Below the pieces are notes generated by a model, which did not search any database, was not told where the DNA came from, and saw nothing but the letters and a program-made list of their open reading frames with translations. 46,078 nt of DNA, taken from NCBI GenBank assembly GCA_023134705.1, contig JAGLUN010000004.1, forward strand, positions 1-46,078, written 5' to 3'. Numbering within the stretch: position 1 is the first letter of the stretch; each line of letters opens with the position of its first letter. A program made the translations under genes and the position numbers. Source of the DNA: Candidatus Omnitrophota bacterium. GTDB lineage: Bacteria > Omnitrophota > Gorgyraeia > Duberdicusellales > 4484-171. Shown in pieces: positions 1 through 9,115 of this stretch.

Positions 1-75
1 AGGAAAATTTGGAGTCGACCCGTGCAAAGCCTGCCCGTTAGGGCATAAGGGCAAATAATGCTAACTGCATTATTT
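1..75. repeat. Hairpin-chain element, partial copy cut by the window edge
   Basis: Positions 1-46 align with 16501-16546 at constant offset; 47-75 align with 16595-16623. Contains CTGCCC-GTTA-GGGCAT and AAATAATGC-TAACT-GCATTATTT. Confidence 0.85.
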
Positions 76-78
76 GGG

Positions 79-219
79 TTAATAAACATATTCTAAAAAC
101 CCGAATCCTAATATCCTGTGCACTTCCATAGACGCACATATAATCTTCTCGGTTAAATCTTTATAGAGCCGTTTGCTGTCTTCATCTCGTGTAAATCTGG
201 TGAAATCTTGTGGTTTCAT
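79..219 (-). pseudogene. Truncated GxxExxY-family protein (46 aa N-terminal fragment)
   Basis: Reverse complement from ATG at 219 reads MKPQDFTRFTRDEDSKRLYKDLTEKIICASMEVHRILGFGFLEYVY*, with the G-F-L-E-Y-V-Y motif; the stop falls at the edge of a hairpin element. Confidence 0.7.
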
Positions 220-484
220 CTTTTCTCTGTCTCCTCTGTGGTTTTTTCTTCTTATTAGTTAGACGGTAGTTTAACTGAAAACGTTTACAGTGAATTTATT
301 TTTTTAGGTAGAGTAGCGCGGAAGAAAAAATCTAAGGAAAAGAATAGAGAAGAGGAGATAGGAAAGAAGGGTAATCAATCATTTCGGATTTTTCTAATGT
401 CTTTTTTCACGCGCTGCTCATTACGCGTTACGCATATCTGCGGCCATATGCATTTCCCCTAATCTTGTACTTTCATTAAATAAC

Positions 485-547
485 TAGCATCCAGCATCTA
501 GCATCGAGGATCTAGGATCAAGGATCTAGGATCAAGCATCCAGTATT
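485..547. repeat. Degenerate 7-bp tandem tract, about 9 units (NAGSATC)
   Basis: tagcatc cagcatc tagcatc gaggatc taggatc aaggatc taggatc aagcatc cagtatt. Confidence 0.9.
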
Positions 548-602
548 GCATTCACAAACATTTTTCTTGTCTAAACACAATTTTTATATTAAACTCTATC
601 AC

Positions 603-1799
603 ATGAAGTATATAGTGATTGTTCCTGACGGCGCGGCTGATTATCCTTTGGAAGTTCTGGGTAACCGTACCCCTTTGGAGGTAGCTGACACTCCTTATTT
701 AGATAAATTAGCTAAAGAAGGGGTTCTGGGTAGAGTTAAAACTGTTCCTCCAGGGTTTATTCCTTCTAGTGACGTGGCTAACCTTTCTCTTTTAGGGTAT
801 GAACCGGAAAAGTATTACGCCGGCCGGGGTCCGTTTGAAGCAGCTAATTTAGGGGTGCCTTTAGAGGAAGAGGATTTAGCCTTTCGCTGTAATTTGATTA
901 CCGAAAGTGACGGAAAATTATTAGATTACAGCGCCGGGCATATAAGCAATAAAGAGGCGGCTATTTTGATTGATTGCCTGGATAAAAATTTAAGCAGCGC
1001 GAAAGTAAAATTCTATCCCGGGAAGAGTTACCGCCATTTAATGGTTTACAAAGAAGGAGTGTCTTTAGGACTGGATAAATTGAAATATCTCCCTCCTCAT
1101 GACATTATGGGACAAAGTATTGAGAAGCATTTGCCTCAGGGAGATAACGCGCGGTCTATTGCGGAACTTACGCGTAAGTCTAAGGAAATCCTTGCCGGGC
1201 ATGAGATTAATAAGGTAAGAATAGATTTAGGAGAAAACCCCGCTAATATGATTTGGCTTTGGGGTTGCGGTAAGAATCCTAAGATGGAGAGTTTTGAAGA
1301 TAAATTCGGGATGAAGGGAGGAGTTATCTCAGCGGTTGATTTAATAAAGGGGATAGGTAAGATTATTAAACTCAGGGTTATAGAAGTTGAAGGAGCAACC
1401 GGTTATTATGATACTAATTATGAAGGCAAAGCCAGAGGGGCTTTAACCGCTTTAGAAGAAGTTGATTTTGTTTTTGTTCATATAGAAGCTACTGATGAAG
1501 CTTCACATAATCAGGATCTACGTATGAAGATAACCTGTATGGAAAGGATAGATAAATTAGTCGTGGGAACTATTCTGGAAGGTTTGCCCCCTGGCAAGGA
1601 TTTCAGGATATTAGTGGTTCCTGACCATCCCACTCCTATTTCTAAAAGAACCCATACTGATGAGCCTGTCCCTTTTTTAATCTATGGGAAAGGTATAGAA
1701 AAGGGGGCTTTCAGTTCATTTTCCGAACCGGAAGCTCAAACCAGCAATTTGTATTTCAAGAAGGGATCAGATCTTCTTAAATACTTTTTTCAAGAATGA
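603..1799 (+). CDS. apgM: Cofactor-independent phosphoglycerate mutase (archaeal type)
   Basis: MKYIVIVPDGAADYPLEVLGNRTPLEVADTPYLDKLAKEG; the ORF-track start at 546 looks too far upstream. Confidence 0.9.
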   Translation: MKYIVIVPDGAADYPLEVLGNRTPLEVADTPYLDKLAKEGVLGRVKTVPPGFIPSSDVANLSLLGYEPEKYYAGRGPFEAANLGVPLEEEDLAFRCNLITESDGKLLDYSAGHISNKEAAILIDCLDKNLSSAKVKFYPGKSYRHLMVYKEGVSLGLDKLKYLPPHDIMGQSIEKHLPQGDNARSIAELTRKSKEILAGHEINKVRIDLGENPANMIWLWGCGKNPKMESFEDKFGMKGGVISAVDLIKGIGKIIKLRVIEVEGATGYYDTNYEGKARGALTALEEVDFVFVHIEATDEASHNQDLRMKITCMERIDKLVVGTILEGLPPGKDFRILVVPDHPTPISKRTHTDEPVPFLIYGKGIEKGAFSSFSEPEAQTSNLYFKKGSDLLKYFFQE

Positions 1800-1826
1800 G
1801 TTCAGTCCTGAATTCCCGCTTTGGTT

Positions 1827-1982
1827 ATGCTTGTTATAACGGTTTCCGCTCTTGTTTTTAAGGCGAGAGATTTTTGCCTGAAGGCGGATTATTTGTTTTT
1901 TGTAATTGATCTTGCCCTTATTATTATGCGCGGGTTTGTTTTAAATGAATGCAGGTTTTTGAAAAATAGAGTTAGGAAATGA
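1827..1982 (+). CDS. Possible 51-aa small protein overlapping the lysC start
   Basis: MLVITVSALVFKARDFCLKADYLFFVIDLALIIMRGFVLNECRFLKNRVRK*; TGA overlaps the lysC ATG (ATGA). Confidence 0.3.
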   Translation: MLVITVSALVFKARDFCLKADYLFFVIDLALIIMRGFVLNECRFLKNRVRK

Positions 1983-3211
1983 GTAAGTTGATTGTGCAGA
2001 AATATGGGGGCAGTTCGGTAGCTAATGTGAAGAAGATTAATCAGGTGGCCGAGAGAATTGTTTCTTATGCCCGGAAGAAAAATGAAATAGTGGTGGTTGT
2101 GTCAGCTATGGGAGATACTACCAATGAGTTAATCTCATTGGCAAAAGAGATTAATCCTCAGCCTTCAGAGCGGGAAATGGATATGCTTATTTCCACCGGA
2201 GAGCAGATATCCAGTTCTCTTCTTGCCATGGCTCTCCATAAAAAGAACTATGATGCTATTTCTTTTACCGGGTCGCAAGTGGGTATTATAACCGATGTTT
2301 ACCACACTAAAGCCAGAATTTTGAATATTGAGACTAAAAGAATAAAAGATGAGTTACAAAAAGCTAAAATTGTTATTATTGCCGGGTTCCAGGGGTTAAG
2401 TACTCATCAGGAGATAACTACTTTAGGCCGGGGCGGTTCTGATTTAAGCGCCGTGGCTTTGGCCTGTGCCCTGGGAGCGGATGTGTGTGAGATTTGTACG
2501 GATGTTGAAGGTGTTTATACTGCTGATCCCCGCATAGTAAAGGAGGCAAAAAAAATTAGTTATATAACTTTTGATGAAATGCTTGAGTTAGCTTCAAGAG
2601 GGGCTCAAGTTATGCATAAAAGAGCGGTGGAGGTAGCAAAAAAGTTCAATATCCCTTTACATGTAAGAAGCAGTTTTTCCAAGAAGGAGGGTACAATAAT
2701 TATGAAGAAAACTTCTTATATTGAGGAGCCGATAGTGAGAGGTATAGCCTTTACTGAAGATGAGGCCAAGATAACTGTTTGTAACCTTCCTGATAAACCG
2801 GGTGTAGCGGCCTTAATTTTTAATGAATTAGCCCAAAACCGGATTAACGTGGATATGATTGTTCAGAATGTCAGTCATAGAAAAATTACTGATATATCTT
2901 TTACCGTGCCTAAAACAAATCTGTTAAAAACTATAAAAGTTTCTAAAAGAATTGCCGAACGTATAGGAGCGGAGGAAGTTTTAATTGACGAGGATGTCAC
3001 TAAAGTTTCCATTGTGGGAGTGGGCATGAAATCTTATCATGGGGTAGCGGCAAGCTGTTTTTCGGTTTTAGCCGAGAATAAGATAAATATCGAGATGATT
3101 TCTACTTCCGAGATAAGCATATCCTGTATTTTAAGAAAAAAAGACGGAAAAAAAGCATTAAAAGCTTTGCATAAAGAGTTCGAATTGGATAAAATAAAAT
3201 CGAGAAGCTAA
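1979..3211 (+). CDS. lysC: Aspartate kinase with C-terminal ACT domains
   Basis: N-terminal IVQKYGGSSVANVKKI, TTLGRGGSDLSAVALA, C-terminal ACT repeats. Confidence 0.95.
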   Translation: MSKLIVQKYGGSSVANVKKINQVAERIVSYARKKNEIVVVVSAMGDTTNELISLAKEINPQPSEREMDMLISTGEQISSSLLAMALHKKNYDAISFTGSQVGIITDVYHTKARILNIETKRIKDELQKAKIVIIAGFQGLSTHQEITTLGRGGSDLSAVALACALGADVCEICTDVEGVYTADPRIVKEAKKISYITFDEMLELASRGAQVMHKRAVEVAKKFNIPLHVRSSFSKKEGTIIMKKTSYIEEPIVRGIAFTEDEAKITVCNLPDKPGVAALIFNELAQNRINVDMIVQNVSHRKITDISFTVPKTNLLKTIKVSKRIAERIGAEEVLIDEDVTKVSIVGVGMKSYHGVAASCFSVLAENKINIEMISTSEISISCILRKKDGKKALKALHKEFELDKIKSRS

Positions 3212-3298
3212 GTCATAAATATTAATATTAGTTTAAGCTAAGGAGTTAAAAGAGACGATTTTTGAATAGAGCTAATTATATATAATACGGAGAGGCAT

Positions 3299-4666
3299 AT
3301 GATGAGTAATGAGGATGAGAAGAGAAGAGATAAACGTTTTAGCTGCAGAATACCCATGAAGTATGAAATAATTAGGAAAGAAGGGGGGAGTGATATTGTT
3401 TTTTCTACTATCATAAGAGATGTTAGCTCCAGCGGATTAAGTTTTTATACTTTTGAAATTATTAATTTAGATTGCTTAGTAAAAGTTTTTTTCCATATTT
3501 CCTCAGAAGAATCAATATCTTTTGTTGCTAAAGTAAGCCGAGTGGAGAAATCTTGGGCGGGGGAATTAGGAACGTATATCGTAGGCGTACAGATAGAAAG
3601 AATAGATGAAGATGTCAGAGAGAAACTAAGAAAGTTCTTGGGTTATTGCGATATTGAGGGTATATTGGAGAAAATAGATCTGAAGGGCGTTCTTGACATC
3701 CATTTTTTAGCGGATTATTTTCTTATGGTAAAAAAATTTGGCCATGTAATCCCCGTACAAGAAGAACGTTTAAGTAAAGAAATTGTTCAGGGATTGCTTC
3801 TTAGTATTCTAACTGATCATCAATATAAAGTTTTTACAGAGGCCCGCGAGATAAATTTTATTTTTACCCATAAAGATATAAGATTCAGGGTTAATCTTCA
3901 TTTTCAACAAGGAAAGATAGAGGGAATATTTAGAATAATCCCTCCTAAGATTAAAACGTTAAAGGAATTAGGCCTTCCGCCCATCGTAAGGAATTTTCTT
4001 ACACATAAGAAAGGATTGATAATGGTAGCGGGAAGAACAGGTTCTGGTAAAACTACGACTTTAGCTTCTATGGTAGAATATCTAAACGATATCAGAGATG
4101 GTGTTCTTCTTTGCATAGAGGATCCTGTTGAATATATCCATACAAATAAAAAATGTATTATTAAACAGAGAGAAGTAGGTAAAGATACACTTTCTTTTTA
4201 CAATGCTGCTAAGAATGCGTTAAGGCAGAATCCTGACGTTTTGATCATAGGAGAGATTATAGATGTTGATACCATGGAAGTTGCCCTTACCGCGGCGGAA
4301 TCAGGAACATTAGTTTTAACCTCTCTCCATGCACCTAATTCTGCCTATGCTTTAGATAGAATAGTTTCTCTTTTTGCCGCTGATTTGCAGTCACATATTT
4401 TAACAAGGTTATCCTTAGTTCTTATAGGGCTAATAACGCAAGAATTGATTCCCAGAGTTGATAAAGAAGGATTAATCTTGTCCTCTGAAATTTTGGTAAT
4501 AAATAATGCTATGCGGAGGATTATTCGCCAGGGAGATTGGAAGCAAATCCCTACTATCCTTCAGACTAGTAAAGATATAGGCACACAATCTATGGAAAGT
4601 TCTATAAGGACATTGTACGAGGAAGAATTGATTAGTGAAGATTATTTAAGAGAATATCTTATTTAA
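3299..4666 (+). CDS. PilZ domain fused to a PilT/GspE-type ATPase
   Basis: N-terminal RFSCR (RxxxR) and DVSSSG (DxSxxG); C-terminal Walker A GRTGSGKTT and ALTAAESGTLVLTSLHAPN. Confidence 0.85.
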   Translation: MMSNEDEKRRDKRFSCRIPMKYEIIRKEGGSDIVFSTIIRDVSSSGLSFYTFEIINLDCLVKVFFHISSEESISFVAKVSRVEKSWAGELGTYIVGVQIERIDEDVREKLRKFLGYCDIEGILEKIDLKGVLDIHFLADYFLMVKKFGHVIPVQEERLSKEIVQGLLLSILTDHQYKVFTEAREINFIFTHKDIRFRVNLHFQQGKIEGIFRIIPPKIKTLKELGLPPIVRNFLTHKKGLIMVAGRTGSGKTTTLASMVEYLNDIRDGVLLCIEDPVEYIHTNKKCIIKQREVGKDTLSFYNAAKNALRQNPDVLIIGEIIDVDTMEVALTAAESGTLVLTSLHAPNSAYALDRIVSLFAADLQSHILTRLSLVLIGLITQELIPRVDKEGLILSSEILVINNAMRRIIRQGDWKQIPTILQTSKDIGTQSMESSIRTLYEEELISEDYLREYLI

Positions 4667-4667
4667 T

Positions 4668-6245
4668 ATGAGAAAAATAGAAATTTACGATACTACTTTA
4701 AGAGATGGTTCCCAGACCCAAGGGATTTCTTATTCTGTCCGGGATAAGATCAGCATAGCAAAACGTTTAGATAAATTCGGTATGCACTATATCGAAGGCG
4801 GCTGGCCTTATTCTAATCCTAAAGACAGGGAGGTTTTTGATTATTTCAAGAAGAGTCCTTTAAAAAAATCAAAGATTGTTCCTTTTGGTTCGACCTGTCA
4901 TCCTTCAAAAAAGGCTTCTCAGGATAAGAATTTAATCAGTTTACTGAAAGCGGATACCGAATACGTGACTATTTTCGGAAAGTCCTGGGATCTCCATGTA
5001 AAAGACGCCTTAAGGATTAGTTTAGACGATAATTTAAGAATAATTCATGACAGTGTGAAATTTTTAAGAAAAAAAGGCAGGAAAGTTTTTTACGATGCCG
5101 AACATTTTTTTGACGGTTACAAACATAACCGGAATTACGCTTTGAAAACTTTGAAAGCCGCTTTGGAAGGGGGATCTGAGTTAGTTGTTTTATGCGATAC
5201 TAACGGCGGAACTTTAAGCTGGGAAATAAAAACCATTGTCAGGGATATTAAGGAAATGAGGGGTATCTCAGAATTCGGTATCCATTGTCACAATGATTCA
5301 GGTTTAGCTGTAGCGAATTCTTTAATCAGCATAGAGGATGGTTGTTCTCATATTCAGGGAACAGTTAATGGTTACGGCGAACGTTGCGGTAACGCGGATT
5401 TAATTCCTGTTATCGCTATCTTACAGCTTAAGATGAATTATAATATAATTCCTTCCGGGAAGTTGGCGGAGTTAACCGAGGTTTCTTATTTCGTGAGTGA
5501 AATAAGTAATATGGTTCATCGGAATAATCAGCCTTTCGCGGGTAAGTCCGCGTTTGCCCACAAAGGAGGGATTCATATCGACGCGGTGATAAAAAATTCC
5601 GCTTGTTACGAACATATTCTTCCTCATCTTGTGGGGAATAAGCGTCATTTCCTTGTTTCTGATTTGGCTGGTAAGTCTACTTTAGTGTCTAAGGCAAAGG
5701 ATTTAGAGTTTGATTTAGATAAAAAATCTTCTCAGGCTAAAAAACTTCATGGTTTAATCCAAAAGTTAGAAAAACAAGGGTATCAGTTTGAGTCAGCTGA
5801 AGCTTCGTTCAGGCTGCTTTTGGAGAGGGAGTTAAAAGAGCACAGGAAGTTTTTTGATCTTATGGGATACAGGGTGATTGTGGAGAAAAGAGAAGATAAC
5901 AAATTGATTTCCGAAGCGACAATTAAGTTGCGGGTAGACAAAAAACTTTATCATACTGCCAGTGAAGGAGACGGCCCGGTTAATGCTTTAGATAACGCTT
6001 TACGAAAGGCGCTTTCCGAAGTTTATCCTTCACTTCGCGAGATGCACCTGGTTGATTTTAAAGTAAGAGTGCTTGATGCTAAAAGCGGTACAGCCGCGCA
6101 GGTAAGAGTCCTAATTCAGTCACAGGATAAAACCGATAACTGGACTACAGTAGGCGTTTCCGAAAATATAATCGAAGCTTCATATAAAGCTCTGGTTGAT
6201 TCTATCGAGTACAAATTATTGAAGGATAGAAAGAAGAACGTTTAG
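4668..6245 (+). CDS. cimA: (R)-citramalate synthase
   Basis: IEIYDTTLRDGSQTQGISYSVRDKISIAKRLDKFGMHYIEGGWP and a C-terminal LeuA allosteric-like domain. Confidence 0.9.
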   Translation: MRKIEIYDTTLRDGSQTQGISYSVRDKISIAKRLDKFGMHYIEGGWPYSNPKDREVFDYFKKSPLKKSKIVPFGSTCHPSKKASQDKNLISLLKADTEYVTIFGKSWDLHVKDALRISLDDNLRIIHDSVKFLRKKGRKVFYDAEHFFDGYKHNRNYALKTLKAALEGGSELVVLCDTNGGTLSWEIKTIVRDIKEMRGISEFGIHCHNDSGLAVANSLISIEDGCSHIQGTVNGYGERCGNADLIPVIAILQLKMNYNIIPSGKLAELTEVSYFVSEISNMVHRNNQPFAGKSAFAHKGGIHIDAVIKNSACYEHILPHLVGNKRHFLVSDLAGKSTLVSKAKDLEFDLDKKSSQAKKLHGLIQKLEKQGYQFESAEASFRLLLERELKEHRKFFDLMGYRVIVEKREDNKLISEATIKLRVDKKLYHTASEGDGPVNALDNALRKALSEVYPSLREMHLVDFKVRVLDAKSGTAAQVRVLIQSQDKTDNWTTVGVSENIIEASYKALVDSIEYKLLKDRKKNV

Positions 6246-6297
6246 GCTGGGTACCCCGGCAAATACTGTTGGGCAAATTACGATCTTCTCGGGTAGT

Positions 6298-6427
6298 TTG
6301 TTGGTAGTAGTTTGTAGTTTGTTTAAAAAAAATCTGTTATCAGACCGCTTACCAAATATATCCTTTCCCCCAAACTACAATCCCCTTCCCCCAAACCAAC
6401 TACTAACTACAAACTACAATTCACAAT
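6298..6427. repeat. 7-bp-period tracts in opposite orientation (TAGTTTG / CAAACTA)
   Basis: ttggtag tagtttg tagtttg at left; aactact aactaca aactaca attcaca at right. Confidence 0.8.
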
Positions 6428-6536
6428 CCCTGCCAAGATTCGCCGAATATCTGTTTTTACAACTTATCCTTGACAATTTTTGCTATGTGAGTTAAGGTAT
6501 TTAACCCTTTGCAGGGGTAAGAGAAAAGGTGGAAAT

Positions 6537-7727
6537 ATGTTTGCTAATATTGAACAAATTTTAGAGGATATAAAGAAAGGCCGGCCGGTAATTGTTGTTG
6601 ATGATGAATCCCGGGAAAATGAAGGGGATTTGGTCGTTGCTGCCCAATTTGCCACGCCTGAAGTAATAAATTTCATGATTAAAGAAGGGAGGGGGTTAGT
6701 TTGCGTTCCTTTAACTAAAAGAAGGATAGAAGAGCTGCATCTGGAGTCAATAGCTCCTTTGAGAGGTAAAGAAGACCATTTTAAAACTGCCTGGAGGATG
6801 TCTGTTGATGCGGCGAGCGGGGTTACTACGGGGATTTCCGCTTTTGATCGTGCCCGGACTATAGAAGTCCTGATTAATCCTATCACTACTTTTTTTGATT
6901 TAATAAAACCGGGACACATTTTCCCTTTGGAAGCAAAAGAAGGCGGCGTCTTAGTAAGAACAGGACATACTGAGGCGGCAGTAGATTTAGCAAGGCTGGC
7001 AGGGTTATATTCTGCCGGAGTAATATGTGAGATAATAAAAGATGATGGGACTATGGCACGTCTGCCGGATTTGGCGAAGTTTGCCAAAAAGCATGCTTTA
7101 AAAATATGCACTATAGCTTCTTTAATTGAGTACCGGAGGAATAAAGAAAAATTAGTAAAATTGATAGAAAAGGTGCAGCTTCCTACCGAATATGGAGATT
7201 TTACTTTATGCCTTTATGATTCTTTAATTGATGGCTCGCATCATATAGCTTTAGTTAGGGGGGATTTGACCGAAAGTCCGGTTATGGTGAGGGTCCATTC
7301 CGAATGTCTTACCGGAGACACGTTTTTATCCAAAAGATGTGATTGCGGAGTGCAGTTATCTACGGCGTTAGAGTTGATTGCTAAAGAGGGAGGAGTCCTT
7401 CTTTATATGCGTCAGGAGGGGCGGGGGATAGGTTTGGGAAATAAGATAAAAGCTTATAAGCTTCAGGAGGAAGGTTTAGATACTGTGGAGGCGAATCAGG
7501 CTTTGGGGTTTGCTTCTGATTTAAGAGATTATGGTATCGGAGCCCAGATTTTAGTTGATTTAGGTTTAAAACGAATAAGCCTGCTTACTAATAACCCTAG
7601 AAAAATAATCGGCCTCCAAGGGTATGGCTTAGAAATCGTAGAAAGAGTGCAGATAAAAGCCGGGGATAAACAGGAAAACAGAAAATATTTAAAGACGAAG
7701 AAAATTAAACTGGACCATATTATGTAG
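6537..7727 (+). CDS. ribBA: Bifunctional DHBP synthase / GTP cyclohydrolase II
   Basis: [30 protein letters not shown] cyclohydrolase II motif [30 protein letters not shown]. Confidence 0.95.
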   Translation: MFANIEQILEDIKKGRPVIVVDDESRENEGDLVVAAQFATPEVINFMIKEGRGLVCVPLTKRRIEELHLESIAPLRGKEDHFKTAWRMSVDAASGVTTGISAFDRARTIEVLINPITTFFDLIKPGHIFPLEAKEGGVLVRTGHTEAAVDLARLAGLYSAGVICEIIKDDGTMARLPDLAKFAKKHALKICTIASLIEYRRNKEKLVKLIEKVQLPTEYGDFTLCLYDSLIDGSHHIALVRGDLTESPVMVRVHSECLTGDTFLSKRCDCGVQLSTALELIAKEGGVLLYMRQEGRGIGLGNKIKAYKLQEEGLDTVEANQALGFASDLRDYGIGAQILVDLGLKRISLLTNNPRKIIGLQGYGLEIVERVQIKAGDKQENRKYLKTKKIKLDHIM

Positions 7728-7840
7728 ATTCTACCGTATGGATATAGGGTGATATGTAATAGGACAGAAGACAGAGGGCAGAAAAAACGAGGGACGAAGA
7801 ATAGATTCGAAATATATTATATAGAGTAGAGTTTACTTGA

Positions 7841-7900
7841 CGTAACTTTACGCAACTTTAAGTAACCTTAAGTAACCTTAAGTAACTTTAAGTAATCTTA
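7841..7900. repeat. Six contiguous 10-bp units (NGYAAYYTTA)
   Basis: cgtaacttta cgcaacttta agtaacctta agtaacctta agtaacttta agtaatctta. Confidence 0.95.
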
Positions 7901-7903
7901 CAC

Positions 7904-7970
7904 ACGATACGCGATACGCGATACTGGATATTAGATATTTGATACTGGATAGATGATAGAGATTGGATAG
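7904..7970. repeat. Degenerate 7-bp tract (NNGATAN)
   Basis: acgatac gcgatac gcgatac tggatat tagatat ttgatac tggatag atgatag. Confidence 0.9.
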
Positions 7971-8038
7971 AGCAAGCAGTGAGCAATTTGTCTTTACTCT
8001 CTGCCCTATGCTCTATGCATTTAGAACAGGGGGTGGTG

Positions 8039-8503
8039 ATGAAAGAAATTCGAGGTAATTATAATGGTAAAGGTAAAAGAATCGGTATTGTGGTATCCCG
8101 CTTTAATGAAATGGTGAGTGGCAGACTTTTAGAAGGGTGTATTGATGAATTAAAAAAACAAGGAGTAGAGGATAAAGATATTACAGTTTTTTGGACTCCG
8201 GGTTCTTTTGAGATACCCCAGGTTTTAGCTAAACTCTGTGATAATAAAAAATATGATGCTTTTATTTCTTTAGGAGCGGTGATTAGAGGAGATACTCCTC
8301 ATTTTGATTATATAGCGGCTGAATCTACTAAGGGTATTGCTAATCTTTCTCTGTCAAAAGGAATCCCCATAATTTTAGGGGTATTAACCTGTGATAGTGT
8401 AGATCAGGCACTGGAGCGGGCAGGAACTAAGCAAGGTAATAAAGGAAGAGATGCCGCGAGAAATGCCGTGGAAATGACTAATCTCTATAAGCAGATTCTT
8501 TGA
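8039..8503 (+). CDS. ribH: 6,7-dimethyl-8-ribityllumazine synthase
   Basis: MKEIRGNYNGKGKRIGIVVSRFNEMVSGRLLEGCIDEL, SLGAVIRGDTPHFDY; the track start at 7979 reads through repeat-like sequence, and 8039 has a G-rich SD. Confidence 0.92.
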   Translation: MKEIRGNYNGKGKRIGIVVSRFNEMVSGRLLEGCIDELKKQGVEDKDITVFWTPGSFEIPQVLAKLCDNKKYDAFISLGAVIRGDTPHFDYIAAESTKGIANLSLSKGIPIILGVLTCDSVDQALERAGTKQGNKGRDAARNAVEMTNLYKQIL

Positions 8504-8512
8504 AAGTAGAGA

Positions 8513-8562
8513 GATCCTAGATCCTAGATGCTCGATCTTAGATGCTCGATACGCGATACGTA
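8513..8562. repeat. 7-bp tract with GATSCTN and GATACGC units in one register
   Basis: gatccta gatccta gatgctc gatctta gatgctc gatacgc gatacg. Confidence 0.95.
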
Positions 8563-8671
8563 AGGCTTACTTCTTTATGTTAGTATAGTTTGTGTTTGCG
8601 GTTAACAAAGTGTGTTCAATCTTGATTTTGTGGGGATTGTGACATAGTTTGAATTTGAATTAATTGGAATA

Positions 8672-9115
8672 ATGAGGTTAAGGTCAAAAGCCAGAGAAAT
8701 AGCTCTTTTTATCCTCTACCAACGGGAGATAACTAAAAAAGAGCCTAAGGAGCTTCTTGATGTGCATTTGGAGAATGAACCTCAGCAAGAGGAAGTTATA
8801 AATTTTGCCAGTGTTTTGTTGAAAGGGATAGTAGAGAAGTTATCTGTTCTTGATTCTATAATCAAAAAGTACGCAAAAAATTGGGGAATAGATAGAATGG
8901 CGATTATTGACAGGAATATTTTGAGAATGGCGATTTTCGAAATTATTTCTTTAGAAGATATCCCGCCCAAAGTATCTATAAATGAAGCAATAGAGCTGGC
9001 TAAAAGATTCGGAGACAAAAATTCTTCCCGTTTTGTAAACGGAATTGTGGATAAGGTTTATAAAATGGAAAAACAAAAAGGTATGAAAACCCTTAAGACT
9101 AATGGAAAAAGCTGA
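8672..9115 (+). CDS. nusB: Transcription antitermination factor NusB
   Basis: MRLRSKAREIALFILYQREITKKEP ... INEAIELAKRFGDKNSSRFVNGIVDKV. Confidence 0.92.
   Translation: MRLRSKAREIALFILYQREITKKEPKELLDVHLENEPQQEEVINFASVLLKGIVEKLSVLDSIIKKYAKNWGIDRMAIIDRNILRMAIFEIISLEDIPPKVSINEAIELAKRFGDKNSSRFVNGIVDKVYKMEKQKGMKTLKTNGKS

Noticed and set aside
546-602. Upstream extension of apgM
   Set aside because: Conserved N-terminus begins at the 603 ATG (MKYIVIVPDG); the extension reads out of repeat-like sequence.
6298-6495. 65-aa ORF before ribBA
   Set aside because: Made of heptamer repeat sequence, no plausible protein signature.
6246-6536. FMN riboswitch before ribBA
   Set aside because: No recognisable RFN-element conserved blocks; the region is heptamer repeat.
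6464-7111. 215-aa minus-strand ORF
   Set aside because: Fully antisense to ribBA, which has clear conserved motifs; a codon-bias shadow ORF.
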